Shown here piece by piece: positions 36,738-45,976 of a stretch of 64,000 nucleotides of DNA. The DNA is from Enterocloster bolteae (GTDB lineage: Bacteria; Bacillota; Clostridia; Lachnospirales; Lachnospiraceae): NCBI GenBank assembly GCA_021772025.1, contig JAETNT010000003.1, positions 1 to 64,000 on the forward strand. The letters run 5' to 3'. The notes below the pieces were generated by a model. It had not been told where the DNA came from. It was given only the letters and a program-made list of their open reading frames with translations, and did no database searches. The stretch's first letter is position 1. Each line of letters opens with the position of its first letter. The translations under genes and the position numbers were made by a program.

Positions 36738-37856
36738 ATGATGACGGAAGATAAATTAAAGCTTTTATATATTGTTGAAGCTATGGGCGGCGGAGTATTT
36801 ACTTATCTTGTAAATTTGGCTAATGAATTGGCGGATACATATGATATATATATTGCATATGCAGTACGCCCCCAGACGCCTACAGATTATGCTTCCTATT
36901 TTGACAGTAGAATCCATCTGATTAAAGTCAAAAATTTTGTCCGCACTATACATCCGATAAAAGACGTGAAAGCTCTTTTTGAAATTCGGAGTATAGCAAA
37001 AACGGTTCGTCCGGATATCATTCATCTTCACTCTTCCAAAGCGGGCGTATTGGGACGGTGGGGGTTGGATGACCGTAAAATACGGATGTTTTATACCCCG
37101 CACGGATATGCCTTTTTGATGAGAAATCATAGTGCGGCAACACGTTTTTTTTACAAGATGATCGAAAAAGTCTCGGCAAAGCGTTTTTGTACAACGATTG
37201 CCTGCGGTAAGGAGGAATATCAGGAATCTCTGAAGCTGGGCGGGTACGCTCTCCATGTGGATAATGGAATCAATGTTGAGGAAATGCGGAAAATGACCGA
37301 TTCTATAACAATAGAACGTAAATCTGAAAAGCATACGCTTACGGTGTTTACATTGGGGAGAATTTGCAATGCCAAAAATCCGGAGCTCTTCAATCAAATA
37401 GCACTTCAATTGCCGGATATACATTTTGTATGGATTGGCGGCGGGGAGCTTGCTCATCTGCTAACCGCACCTAATATAGAGATTACCGGATGGATGAGTA
37501 GGACGGACGCGGTAAAAAAAGCTATTTCGGCAGATATATTTATACTCACGTCTTTGTGGGAGGGGCTTCCGATTGCCTTATTGGAAGCGATGTATATGAA
37601 GAAGCTTTGTATTGTCAGTGAAGTGGTTGGGAACTGTGATGTAATCCGGGACGGAAAAAATGGATTCGTCTGCGGAACCGCTCATGAGTATATAGCCGCA
37701 ATCAGGCAAAAAGGAACCAAGCTGGCGGAACAATTGATCCTTCAGGCATATAATGACATTGAGGAAAAATATAACTCTGTGGTCATGGCAAGAAAATACA
37801 GAGATATTTATAATGGGAAAAAATCCTATAGAAATCATCAAACAAAATTATCATAA
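36738..37856 (+). CDS. Family 4 glycosyltransferase
   Basis: 372 residues, GT-B. N-terminal LLYIVEAMGGGVFTYLVNLA (about 8-27) and donor domain TLGRICNAKNPELF (about 201-214) with the E-x7-E motif in WEGLPIALLEAMYMKK (about 276-291). It resembles EpsD/CapM-like transferases. The open frame begins earlier (36651) inside the preceding gene; GGGAG before ATG 36738 fixes the start. Likely acts early in repeat-unit assembly. Confidence 0.87.
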   Translation: MMTEDKLKLLYIVEAMGGGVFTYLVNLANELADTYDIYIAYAVRPQTPTDYASYFDSRIHLIKVKNFVRTIHPIKDVKALFEIRSIAKTVRPDIIHLHSSKAGVLGRWGLDDRKIRMFYTPHGYAFLMRNHSAATRFFYKMIEKVSAKRFCTTIACGKEEYQESLKLGGYALHVDNGINVEEMRKMTDSITIERKSEKHTLTVFTLGRICNAKNPELFNQIALQLPDIHFVWIGGGELAHLLTAPNIEITGWMSRTDAVKKAISADIFILTSLWEGLPIALLEAMYMKKLCIVSEVVGNCDVIRDGKNGFVCGTAHEYIAAIRQKGTKLAEQLILQAYNDIEEKYNSVVMARKYRDIYNGKKSYRNHQTKLS

Positions 37857-37885
37857 CATTTTTATTCGTATGAAAAGGATGGACA

Positions 37886-39325
37886 ATGAAAAATAATCTG
37901 GCTAATTTACTATTGGAATGTGAGGGCTGCTATAAAGATCGCCCGGTATTTTTGTGGCATGTGGATGGAAGAATAAAGTCGGTAACCTATTCGGAATTTT
38001 TGTCTGATATCGGAGCGAGACAAACGTATTTTCGGAGGCTGGCAGAGAAAAGGATCGGACTCTGGGCATATAATTCTTATGAGTGGGTGGTTACCGCTAT
38101 CGCTCTGCTTCTGGAGGGGAAAACACTCATACTGCTGGATGCAAATTTGGAACAAGAGCAGTTAATTCCTCTTTGCAATTACACGGATATGGAGCTTTTG
38201 GTTGCAGATGATGAGATGGCCGAGGAAACGGATAAAATAAAATCTCATTTTCAGGTTGTTTTGTTGGGACAAGTGGCGGATGAAGCCAAACGGGAAGCAG
38301 TAAGAAATGATATTTTCCGGAACGGGGCAGATGGCGAATTTATCTGCTTTACATCAGGAACATTGAAGAGCGCTAAAGGCGTAGTCATCACGGCAGAAAC
38401 TCTTTGCGGCTGTATAAGAACGTATAAAGGGCTTATGGGAGAACATGGAGAGAAGTACTATCTCCCGCTTCCCTATCATCATATTTATGCGTTTGTATAT
38501 ATTTTCCGCATTATTTTCTATGGGAAGGTGAATTGCATTGGACAGATGGGAAGATATCTGATTAAGGATATGGAAACCATGAAACCGGAGATATTGTTCT
38601 GTGTTCCAAGTATATTGTCCTATCTTCTTCAGAAGGATTATTTTCCAGAGCAACTAAAGCTTATTTTTACGGGCGGAAGCTATCTGCGTCCGGAACTGGC
38701 GGAGCAGATTCTGTCCAAGGGCATAGAACTGCGTAATCTTTATGGCTCTTCTGAAACTCTGGGGGCGATCTGCGGTTCCGGAAAGGAGCTGGGAGTTCAG
38801 TGGATGAAACCGGTAGCAGGGGTTTCCTTTCTTTCCGGTGAAAATAGCGAATTAGGCGCCTTCCTTCCTTATCGGATGAAGGAATATTATAAGAAAGAGG
38901 AAGAGACCTGCCAGGTAATGGATCATGATTCCATGCTCTACTGGACCGGAGATCAATGCGAGATGAACGCGGATGGATATGTGAAAATCTGCGGGCGTGT
39001 GGGGGATATGCTCGTTCTCGAAAATGGAGAAAAGATACATGCTGAGGATACAGACGCAGATCTTCTAAAATTCCCCGGGGTAAAGGAGGCAGCCACGCTC
39101 TGCGTTCAGGGGATGCTGGCAGCAGTATTTTATCTGGAGCCATATGGAGAGAAAGAGACGGTTATTAGCGCTGTAAAGGAATACAATAAAAAGCGTTCAA
39201 CACCTACTAAGATAAGAAAACTATGGTTCCGGGATGAAGAACTGCCAAAAACAACGACGGGAAAGCTGAAAAGGGCGGTTTTACAGAAGCAATATGCTGC
39301 TCAGGATGGAAAGGAAGCAGAATAA
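37886..39325 (+). CDS. Acyl-activating adenylate ligase
   Basis: 479 residues of the ANL superfamily (acyl-CoA synthetase/adenylation domain). Motifs: FTSGTLKSAKGVV (about 154-166, core A3), NLYGSSETLGAI (about 283-294, A5), WTGDQCEMNADG (about 353-364, A7), GRVGDM (about 369-374, A8) and the catalytic lysine in PKTTTGKLKR (about 453-462, A10). It is short for the family. With a carrier protein, membrane acyltransferase and esterase in the same operon it probably loads an acyl or amino acid onto the carrier, like DltA with DltC. Substrate unknown. Confidence 0.82.
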   Translation: MKNNLANLLLECEGCYKDRPVFLWHVDGRIKSVTYSEFLSDIGARQTYFRRLAEKRIGLWAYNSYEWVVTAIALLLEGKTLILLDANLEQEQLIPLCNYTDMELLVADDEMAEETDKIKSHFQVVLLGQVADEAKREAVRNDIFRNGADGEFICFTSGTLKSAKGVVITAETLCGCIRTYKGLMGEHGEKYYLPLPYHHIYAFVYIFRIIFYGKVNCIGQMGRYLIKDMETMKPEILFCVPSILSYLLQKDYFPEQLKLIFTGGSYLRPELAEQILSKGIELRNLYGSSETLGAICGSGKELGVQWMKPVAGVSFLSGENSELGAFLPYRMKEYYKKEEETCQVMDHDSMLYWTGDQCEMNADGYVKICGRVGDMLVLENGEKIHAEDTDADLLKFPGVKEAATLCVQGMLAAVFYLEPYGEKETVISAVKEYNKKRSTPTKIRKLWFRDEELPKTTTGKLKRAVLQKQYAAQDGKEAE

Positions 39326-39352
39326 AACCGGAATGTTTCGATATTCCGGTTT
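39325..39352 (+). other. Hairpin between ligase and sugar transferase genes
   Basis: A perfect ten-base stem AAACCGGAAT/ATTCCGGTTT with an eight-base loop begins at the last base of the ligase stop codon. There is no T-run after it. It is the only strong intergenic hairpin noted inside this operon and may be an attenuator or RNA processing site. Confidence 0.5.
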
Positions 39353-39373
39353 ATAATGGAGGATACGATTAAG

Positions 39374-40789
39374 ATGGAAAAGGTAGTCAAAAAAGGCTGG
39401 ATACGACACTTGGATTTCATTGTGGCGGATCTGGCCGCAATTGTTCTTTCATTGCTGTGCGCTTTTTTGACAGCCAGGAAGTATTCCTGGGAGACTAATA
39501 CCATTGCCCGGCAGTTAGCGGTGCTGATTCCGCTGTTTCACCTGGTAACATGTATTCTGACAGATTCCTACAATGGGATTCTCCGGCGGAGCCGTGCAAG
39601 AGAGTTTGTGGCGGTACTCAAAACGGAATTCCTGATTTTTTTCCTGCTGATTTTTTTTGCCTATTTTCTGGCTTTGATGACAACCATATCTCAAAAGGTA
39701 CTGGTGGTCTATTTTCTATGCTGCATTCCGACCACATTTGTATTCCGATTAATCCACAAATACTTTTTGGGCCGACGTTACAGCAATATGAAATATGTCC
39801 GGCAGATCGTGGTGGTGACCACAAAAAAGGCGGCCCAGCAGATGATCCGTCATATTAAGAAAGCTACCATAAAAAATTATCAGTTTTCAGGGCTTGTGAT
39901 TGTAGACGAATCTATGATAGGACAAGAGATTGACGGGACTCCAGTCTCGGCAGATAGGGACACGGTCATAAATTATATGAGACAAAATATTGTGGATGAG
40001 GCATTTATCAGCATTGCTGATGATTCCGCCGGTACTCTAAAACTCGCACGGGATCTTCTGGAGATGGGGGTTACAGTACATATTTATACGGAGGAGGCCT
40101 ATGAATGCCTGCCTAATCGGTGTATAAGCAATGTATTTGGCTATAATGTGCTCACCAGCACCATCAGCCCTATTTCTTTCCGCGGAATGCTCCTGAAGCG
40201 GATGATGGATATTGCAGGCGGATTTGTAGGCTGTCTGCTGGCATTATTAATTGGTCTGGTGATAGGTCCAATAATCTTTTTTTGTTCGCCGGGTCCTATC
40301 CTTTTCACCCAGATCCGTGTTGGGAAGCATGGACGTCCATTCAAAATTTACAAATTCCGTTCTATGTATATGAATGCGGAAGAGCAGAAAAAGGAGCTGA
40401 TGGAGAAAAATAAGCTTCAGCATAATCTTATGTTTAAGATGGATGATGATCCCAGAATCATTAGAGGTATCGGAACTTTTATTCGCAGAACCAGCCTGGA
40501 TGAATTCCCACAGTTCTGGAATGTCCTTAGAGGGGATATGTCTATGGTTGGAACAAGGCCGCCTACCATGGACGAATACAAGAAGTACAGCCCGCACCAC
40601 AAGCGGCGTTTGAGTATGCTGCCTGGCATTACTGGACTTTGGCAGGTCAGCGGACGCAGCAATATCCTCGATTTCGAGGAAGTAGTCCGGTTGGATACAG
40701 AATATATCGAGAATTGGAATCTGGAGATGGATATCAAAATCATTCTGAAGACTATTATAAAGATATGGAAAAAGGGGGAGGCGGTGTAA
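39374..40789 (+). CDS. Polyprenyl glycosylphosphotransferase (initiating sugar transferase)
   Basis: 471 residues. Four or five N-terminal spans (about 12-130), a Rossmann-like middle domain, then a membrane segment and the C-terminal transferase domain of the WbaP/WcaJ/CpsE family: FKIYKFRSMYMNAEEQ (about 326-341), SLDEFPQFWNVLRGDMS (about 374-390), VGTRPP (about 392-397) and PGITGLWQVSGRS (about 415-427). It transfers a sugar phosphate to undecaprenyl phosphate, starting the repeat unit. It is last in the operon here, although it is often first. GGAGGA ten bases before ATG 39374 sets the start. Confidence 0.92.
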   Translation: MEKVVKKGWIRHLDFIVADLAAIVLSLLCAFLTARKYSWETNTIARQLAVLIPLFHLVTCILTDSYNGILRRSRAREFVAVLKTEFLIFFLLIFFAYFLALMTTISQKVLVVYFLCCIPTTFVFRLIHKYFLGRRYSNMKYVRQIVVVTTKKAAQQMIRHIKKATIKNYQFSGLVIVDESMIGQEIDGTPVSADRDTVINYMRQNIVDEAFISIADDSAGTLKLARDLLEMGVTVHIYTEEAYECLPNRCISNVFGYNVLTSTISPISFRGMLLKRMMDIAGGFVGCLLALLIGLVIGPIIFFCSPGPILFTQIRVGKHGRPFKIYKFRSMYMNAEEQKKELMEKNKLQHNLMFKMDDDPRIIRGIGTFIRRTSLDEFPQFWNVLRGDMSMVGTRPPTMDEYKKYSPHHKRRLSMLPGITGLWQVSGRSNILDFEEVVRLDTEYIENWNLEMDIKIILKTIIKIWKKGEAV

Positions 40790-40810
40790 AATCGCAAAAC
40801 ATAGCGATTT
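40789..40810 (+). terminator. Hairpin after the polysaccharide operon
   Basis: AAATCGC and GCGATTT form a seven-base stem right at the stop codon, followed by CCATTTTA. A weak terminator candidate closing the operon. Confidence 0.45.
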
Positions 40811-40880
40811 CCATTTTATAGGAAGCTGGCTGTAGGTTGAAAATATTCTGACAAGCGGTTCCTTTTTGCTCCCGCCTACC

Positions 40881-40909
40881 TTGCATTTGTAAAGAATCTG
40901 TAGTATAAT
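40881..40909 (+). promoter_or_regulatory. Sigma-A-type promoter of serS
   Basis: TTGCAT, 17-base spacer, TATAAT (40904-40909). The leader to the serS ATG is only about 70 bases, too short for a T-box riboswitch. Confidence 0.65.
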
Positions 40910-40985
40910 CCTACCCAGATTATAAGCATTTTCCTGTCTTTTCCAAAAGATTGCAGGATAAAAAGAGACTACCAGGAGGAAAACC

Positions 40986-42269
40986 ATGTTAGATTTGAAG
41001 TTTGTCAGAGAAAATCCGGACATTGTAAAGCAGAATATTAAGAATAAATTTCAGGATTCCAAGCTTCCGTTGGTGGATGAGGTGATTGATTTAGATGCCA
41101 AAAGCCGTGCTACCAAGGCGGAGGCCGATACCTTGAGAGCAAACCGCAACAAGCTGTCCAAACAGATCGGCGCTTTAATGGGACAGGGGAAAAAGGATGA
41201 GGCAGAGGAAGTGAAACGCCAGGTAGGTGAGGATGCCAAACGCCTGGCTGAGCTGGAGGAGAAAGAGACCCAGTATCAGGAGAGAATCCGGAAAATTATG
41301 ATGACTATCCCCAACATCATCGATCCCAGCGTTCCTATCGGTAAGGATGACAGCGAGAATGTAGAGGTTCAAAGATACGGAGAACCGGTAGTTCCGGAAT
41401 TTGAGATCCCCTACCATACGGAGATTATGGAAAGCTTTGACGGAATCGATCTGGATTCTGCCAGAAGGGTGGCAGGAAACGGCTTCTATTACCTGATGGG
41501 GGATATTGCAAGGCTTCATTCTGCGGTGATTTCTTATGCCAGGGATTTTATGATCAACCGAGGTTTTACCTACTGTGTACCGCCTTTTATGATCCGCAGC
41601 AACGTGGTAACCGGCGTTATGAGTTTTGCGGAGATGGATGCCATGATGTATAAGATTGAGGGGGAGGATCTCTACTTAATCGGTACCAGCGAGCACTCCA
41701 TGATTGGAAAATTTATTGACCAGATTATCCCGGAGGAGGAGCTTCCCAAGACCATGACCAGCTATTCCCCCTGTTTCCGCAAGGAGAAAGGCGCTCACGG
41801 CCTGGAGGAAAGAGGCGTTTACCGAATCCACCAGTTTGAAAAGCAGGAGATGATCGTAGTATGCCGCCCGGAGGAAAGCCCTATGTGGTTTGATAAGCTG
41901 TGGCAGAATACCGTAGATCTGTTCCGCTCCTTAGACATTCCGGTCCGCACATTAGAGTGCTGTTCCGGAGATCTGGCGGATTTAAAGGTGAAATCTGTAG
42001 ACGTAGAGGCTTGGTCTCCCAGACAAAAGAAGTATTTTGAGGTGGGAAGCTGTTCTAACTTAGGAGACGCTCAGGCCCGCCGGTTAAAGATCCGGGTAAA
42101 TGGAAAGGACGGCAAGTATTTTGCCCATACCCTAAACAATACCGTGGTAGCGCCTCCCCGTATGCTCATTGCATTTTTGGAGAATAATCTTCAGGCGGAC
42201 GGAAGTGTGAGGATTCCTGAAGTGCTGCAGCCTTATATGGGCGGGCAGAAGGCTATTTGTAAGAAGTAA
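40986..42269 (+). CDS. serS: Seryl-tRNA synthetase
   Basis: Charges tRNA-Ser. 427 residues: N-terminal coiled-coil arm (about 30-100) that grips the tRNA, then the class II core with motif 2 around SPCFRKEKGAHGLEERGVYRIHQF (about 260-283) and motif 3 near NNTVVAPPRMLIAFLEN (about 380-396). AGGAGG six bases upstream of the ATG. Its promoter is at 40881-40909 and its terminator at 42301-42337, so it is transcribed alone. It marks the return to core-type sequence after the polysaccharide operon. Confidence 0.96.
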   Translation: MLDLKFVRENPDIVKQNIKNKFQDSKLPLVDEVIDLDAKSRATKAEADTLRANRNKLSKQIGALMGQGKKDEAEEVKRQVGEDAKRLAELEEKETQYQERIRKIMMTIPNIIDPSVPIGKDDSENVEVQRYGEPVVPEFEIPYHTEIMESFDGIDLDSARRVAGNGFYYLMGDIARLHSAVISYARDFMINRGFTYCVPPFMIRSNVVTGVMSFAEMDAMMYKIEGEDLYLIGTSEHSMIGKFIDQIIPEEELPKTMTSYSPCFRKEKGAHGLEERGVYRIHQFEKQEMIVVCRPEESPMWFDKLWQNTVDLFRSLDIPVRTLECCSGDLADLKVKSVDVEAWSPRQKKYFEVGSCSNLGDAQARRLKIRVNGKDGKYFAHTLNNTVVAPPRMLIAFLENNLQADGSVRIPEVLQPYMGGQKAICKK

Positions 42270-42300
42270 GGAGACTGACCAAAAGAAGAATAGAAATCAA

Positions 42301-42337
42301 AAAGGGAGCTGCTGTGAAAGAACGGCGGCTCTTTTTG
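42301..42337 (+). terminator. Intrinsic terminator of serS
   Basis: GAGCTGCTGT (42306-42315) pairs with ACGGCGGCTC (42322-42331) with two G.U pairs, followed by TTTTT. Confidence 0.7.
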
Positions 42338-42378
42338 AAACGATGGCGTATAATCAGAGCAAGAAAGAGGTGATTTGA

Positions 42379-43494
42379 TTGTTTATTAAAGAAATATGGT
42401 ATAAGGAATTAAACAGCGGATTTGTTATTGATCATGTTAGATTTGAACGGGGAAAGACGCTGCTTGTGGGAAATTCAGGAGCGGGAAAGACAAAGATTTT
42501 ACAAGCCATAAATACCATCAGCAAATTAGCTGTGGGAACAAACAAGAATATTCAAATCCCTTTTGAATCAGAGCTGAAATTTTGTATAGAAAAACTTGAT
42601 TGCTGCTGGCAGGTTAAAGTAGATTATGTGCCGCAGATCCATGTACATGCAGAAGAGTCCAATGCGGTTATTAAAGAGGAGAAGCTTACGGTCAACGGGG
42701 ACGTTGTGATAGAAAAAAACAAGAATAAGTTGAAGCTTTTGAATTACAGCCTGCTGCCTCAGCCTAAAGAAAATGAAAGTCTGATTTCCCAGTACCGGAG
42801 AGAAAAAAAGATAGGATTCATTTATGAAGAATTTCAAAAAGTATATATGCGGATGTTTGAGCGGGATATGATGGTTTCTATGTATCCGGATGTTTATGAT
42901 GCATTTTGCAATTTATATAAGGCGAATCATATCTCTCCGCTGCAAGATATTCCCGTAGTAACGCTGTCGCCCTTTGACCAATATGGAATTCTGAAAAGTG
43001 TGGCCCCGGAAACTTACCGGGGAATGTCCCAGGAGATTTTAGAGCTTTACCAGGAAATATTTCCGGAGGTTGAAGAGATTTCATATTTGCAGGATGAGAG
43101 AAAAGAGTACATGATTGCCATCCGAGTAAAGGACAACTGGATTTTGCAAAAAGAGATTTCTTCCGGAATGCTGAAAACACTGTGGATCTTAATAAAAATG
43201 AAAATCATACCGCGCAACGCAGTGGTTTTAATTGACGAGCTGGAAAACGGCCTGGGTGTAAACTGTATTGAAAGCGTCAGCGACTTTATTATAAACGGCC
43301 GCTCTGATATTCAGGTTTTGGCTACCAGCCATCATCCCTACATTATCAATGCAATCCCTATGGATAATTGGGTGATTGTGCAGAGAAAGGAGCAGGTGGT
43401 AAAAGCGTACCGCTCAGATGAAATGGCTTTGGGAAAGTCCCGCCATGATGCGTATCTGCAGCTAGTAAACCGCCTGCAATATGAATCGCTTTAG
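42379..43494 (+). CDS. AAA15/OLD-type ATPase
   Basis: 371 residues of the RecF/SMC-like ABC ATPase class. Walker A GNSGAGKTK (about 31-39), signature-like EISSGMLKTL (about 257-266), Walker B VVLIDELENGLG (about 279-290) and switch-histidine LATSHHPYIIN (about 312-322) are intact. There is no nuclease or toprim domain in this protein; the next gene, eleven bases on, supplies a toprim-like one. ATPase/TOPRIM pairs of this kind (OLD, PARIS, RloB-type) are often anti-phage. The start is TTG at 42379 after a strong AAAGAGGTGA site. The specific family is not assigned. Confidence 0.78.
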   Translation: MFIKEIWYKELNSGFVIDHVRFERGKTLLVGNSGAGKTKILQAINTISKLAVGTNKNIQIPFESELKFCIEKLDCCWQVKVDYVPQIHVHAEESNAVIKEEKLTVNGDVVIEKNKNKLKLLNYSLLPQPKENESLISQYRREKKIGFIYEEFQKVYMRMFERDMMVSMYPDVYDAFCNLYKANHISPLQDIPVVTLSPFDQYGILKSVAPETYRGMSQEILELYQEIFPEVEEISYLQDERKEYMIAIRVKDNWILQKEISSGMLKTLWILIKMKIIPRNAVVLIDELENGLGVNCIESVSDFIINGRSDIQVLATSHHPYIINAIPMDNWVIVQRKEQVVKAYRSDEMALGKSRHDAYLQLVNRLQYESL

Positions 43495-43505
43495 AGGTAC
43501 AAATA

Positions 43506-44180
43506 ATGAATTTTTATATGCTGGTAGAGGGAAAGTCCACAGAGATGAAGGTTTATCCAAAGCTGATAGCCGCTTATCACCCGGAATACCGACAGGTAAA
43601 AACGCTTGATGATATTACCGAAAATTCCTACTATATGTTCAGCGGGCAGGGAATCCCCAGCCTGTATAATAAGATTGAACCGGCGGTTGAGGACATTATA
43701 GAGTTTAACCGGACCCATAAATCCCAAATCCACCGCCTGGTAGTGTGCCTGGATACGGATTACTACGGAAACGAAGCTGCTACCCACTTTCGGACAGTAC
43801 AAGAGTTGGTAAAGCACGGGGGCATGGAGATTGAATTTACGGTTATCCTGCAGACCATGTGTTTAGAAACCTAGTTTTTGGGAAACAGGAGCGTTTTCCC
43901 TTCCGCATACAGCAGTGAATTTAAGCCCTATGCGGCCCATTATAATGTGTCAGAGGCAGATCCGGAAAAAATGCAGGCTCCCAAAGAGGAGAGCAGCATT
44001 GGAGGGTACTCCAAAAAGTATCTGAAAAAGATGCTGAATGAAGGCGGCAAAACCTATTCAGTCAGTCAGGTAAAACATGTTACGACAAAGGAGTATATTG
44101 CTGAGGTGGATCGGCGGTTAGAAGAGACCGGTCATATTGATTCCTATCATTACTTTAAAGATTTTATGAAAGAGTTATAA
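43506..44180 (+). pseudogene. TOPRIM-like protein gene interrupted by in-frame TAG
   Basis: One reading frame of 224 codons broken by TAG at 43872-43874; the frame is otherwise open on both sides. Before the stop are LVEGKSTEMKVY (about 7-18, toprim-type glutamate) and VVCLDTDYYG (about 78-87, DxD). The stop falls in CLET-stop-FLGNR, where relatives of RloB/DUF4276 type have ETWxLGN, so TGG to TAG by one base change is likely. After it a further 101 codons run to 44180. It may be a recent pseudogene, a read-through product, or a sequencing error. It belongs with the ATPase gene just upstream. Confidence 0.72.
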
Positions 44181-44200
44181 AAATTGTAGAAGGAGGAAAT

Positions 44201-45922
44201 ATGAGAAAAGAATATCCGCGCCCGGATTTTGTCCGGAAAGAATGGCTGAATTTAAACGGAACCTGGGACTTCTTTGCAGGCGGGAAAGCCTGTACCATAG
44301 AGGTTCCTTATGTGTGTCAGAGTGCTATGAGCACTGTGGGGCAGCGTATTACCCAAGACAAGGTGATTTATGAACGCCGAGTGTCTGTTCCGAAGGAGTG
44401 GAAGGGGCGAAGGATAAAATTAAATTTCGGCGCAGTGGACTACCAGTGCCGGGTATGGGTCAATGGCGCACTTGCCGGAAGTCATATAGGGGGACAGACC
44501 CCTTTCAGCCTGGACATAACGGATTTGCTTTCCTGGAAAGAAGAGGTGATCCGGGTGGAGGCAGAGGATTGGCTGAGGGATGAGAAGATTGCCAGGGGAA
44601 AACAGTTTTGGGAGGAAGAGTCCCGGTTTATCTGGTATACTCCCAGCACCGGTATCTGGCAGACCGTATGGATGGAACCGGTGGAGGAAACCAGCTTTGA
44701 GTGGATTCATTTTACCCCGGATATTGATGAGGGGACCGTCCGGATCGACTATTGCCTGTCCAGATTAAGCGCCGTTCCTTGCCCGGTGGATATTACGATT
44801 ACTTTGAAAAACAAGCCGGTCTTCTCCGGAAGCATGGTGGCAAAAGACTATGAGCAAACGATTATTGTGGATGTGTTTCAGAAAAAGGCCCTTAATGGCT
44901 CTTTTCATTTTACCGGGGCTTACTGGTCTCCTCAGGAGCCCAATCTGTACGACGTGGTAATGACGGCAGGTGGAGGGGACAGCCCCTTGGATCAGATATC
45001 TTCTTATTTCGGAATGAGAAAGGTAGAGGTGAAGAACGGCAGGGTCTATTTAAATCATAAGCCCTGTTACCAGAAACTGGTTTTGGATCAGGGCTACTGG
45101 AAGGACAGCCTGATTACGGCTCCGGACGACAATGCCTACATAGAAGACATAAAAAAAGCCAAGGCTATGGGCTTTAACGGATGCCGCAAGCATGAAAAAG
45201 TGGAGGATCCCAGATTTTTATATTGGGCAGATAAACTGGGGTTTATTGTCTGGGAGGCTATGGCAAGCTTTTGGGTTTACACACCCCAGGCAGCAGCGGC
45301 TTTTTTAAGAGAGTGGACAGATGTGATCCTGCGGGATTACAACCATCCCTCCATTCTGGTTTGGGGAATGTTAAATGAGAGCTGGGGCGTGCCGCGGATT
45401 GACGGCAGCCGGCAGCAGCAATCTTTTGCCAAGTCCCTTTACTATTTGGCCCATAGCCTGGATGACACCAGACTGGTGATCTCCAATGACGGGTGGGAGA
45501 TGACGGATACGGACATCTGTGCCTTCCATTCTTATCAGCACGGGAGAAAAGAGGATAAAAGGCAGCAGGAACGATTTGCCTGGTGTTTAAAATCTGTGGA
45601 CCGTTTGGATGGTATTGTAGAAAAACCTGTGTTTGCCAAAGGAACTTTTTATCAGGGCCAGCCGGTAATGCTGACGGAATTAGGCGGCATTTCCATTACA
45701 GAGGATAAAGAAGGCTGGGGATATACTTCCGTAAAGAAATCGGGCTTTTTGGAAGAGTTCAGGCGGATTATGAAGGCAATCGGCCAGTCAGATTTGATTT
45801 GCGGCTACTGCTATACCCAGCTTGCTGATGTAGAGCAGGAGATAAACGGACTTTTGACAGAGGATCATCAGTACAAATTCGATCCGAAACAAATAAAGGA
45901 TATTCAGGATTTATGGATATAA
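44201..45922 (+). CDS. Family 2 glycoside hydrolase
   Basis: 573 residues, no signal peptide, so cytoplasmic. Order is sugar-binding jelly roll (about 1-150), immunoglobulin-like domain (about 160-270) and TIM barrel. Acid/base is the Glu of WGMLNESWG (about 389-397) and the nucleophile the Glu of MLTELGG (about 489-495). It is shorter than beta-galactosidase LacZ and near the size of beta-glucuronidases and compact GH2 enzymes; substrate not resolvable. AGGAGG precedes the ATG. It ends at a bidirectional terminator facing rqcH. Confidence 0.88.
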   Translation: MRKEYPRPDFVRKEWLNLNGTWDFFAGGKACTIEVPYVCQSAMSTVGQRITQDKVIYERRVSVPKEWKGRRIKLNFGAVDYQCRVWVNGALAGSHIGGQTPFSLDITDLLSWKEEVIRVEAEDWLRDEKIARGKQFWEEESRFIWYTPSTGIWQTVWMEPVEETSFEWIHFTPDIDEGTVRIDYCLSRLSAVPCPVDITITLKNKPVFSGSMVAKDYEQTIIVDVFQKKALNGSFHFTGAYWSPQEPNLYDVVMTAGGGDSPLDQISSYFGMRKVEVKNGRVYLNHKPCYQKLVLDQGYWKDSLITAPDDNAYIEDIKKAKAMGFNGCRKHEKVEDPRFLYWADKLGFIVWEAMASFWVYTPQAAAAFLREWTDVILRDYNHPSILVWGMLNESWGVPRIDGSRQQQSFAKSLYYLAHSLDDTRLVISNDGWEMTDTDICAFHSYQHGRKEDKRQQERFAWCLKSVDRLDGIVEKPVFAKGTFYQGQPVMLTELGGISITEDKEGWGYTSVKKSGFLEEFRRIMKAIGQSDLICGYCYTQLADVEQEINGLLTEDHQYKFDPKQIKDIQDLWI

Positions 45923-45925
45923 GAA

Positions 45926-45967
45926 GAGGTTGGAAAATGAAATACGCCGATTTCATTTTTCAACCTC
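45926..45967. terminator. Bidirectional terminator between GH2 gene and rqcH
   Basis: An 18-base stem (45926-45943 with 45950-45967) with a single G.T pair and a six-base loop sits between convergent stop codons. A-rich left arm and T-rich right arm suit termination from both sides. Confidence 0.75.
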
Positions 45968-45976
45968 CCGGTATTC

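Noticed and set aside
36765-37457. 230-codon open frame on the minus strand
   Set aside because: Antisense to a clear family 4 glycosyltransferase, no start signal.
40910-40985. T-box riboswitch before serS
   Set aside because: The leader from the predicted promoter is only about 70 bases and has no specifier stem or T-box sequence.
43872-43874. TAG read as pyrrolysine
   Set aside because: No pyl genes or PYLIS context seen, and relatives are expected to have Trp here; a nonsense change is simpler.
43878-44180. Separate 100-residue gene starting at TTG
   Set aside because: It is the in-frame continuation of the toprim-like gene after the TAG codon; no ribosome site of its own.
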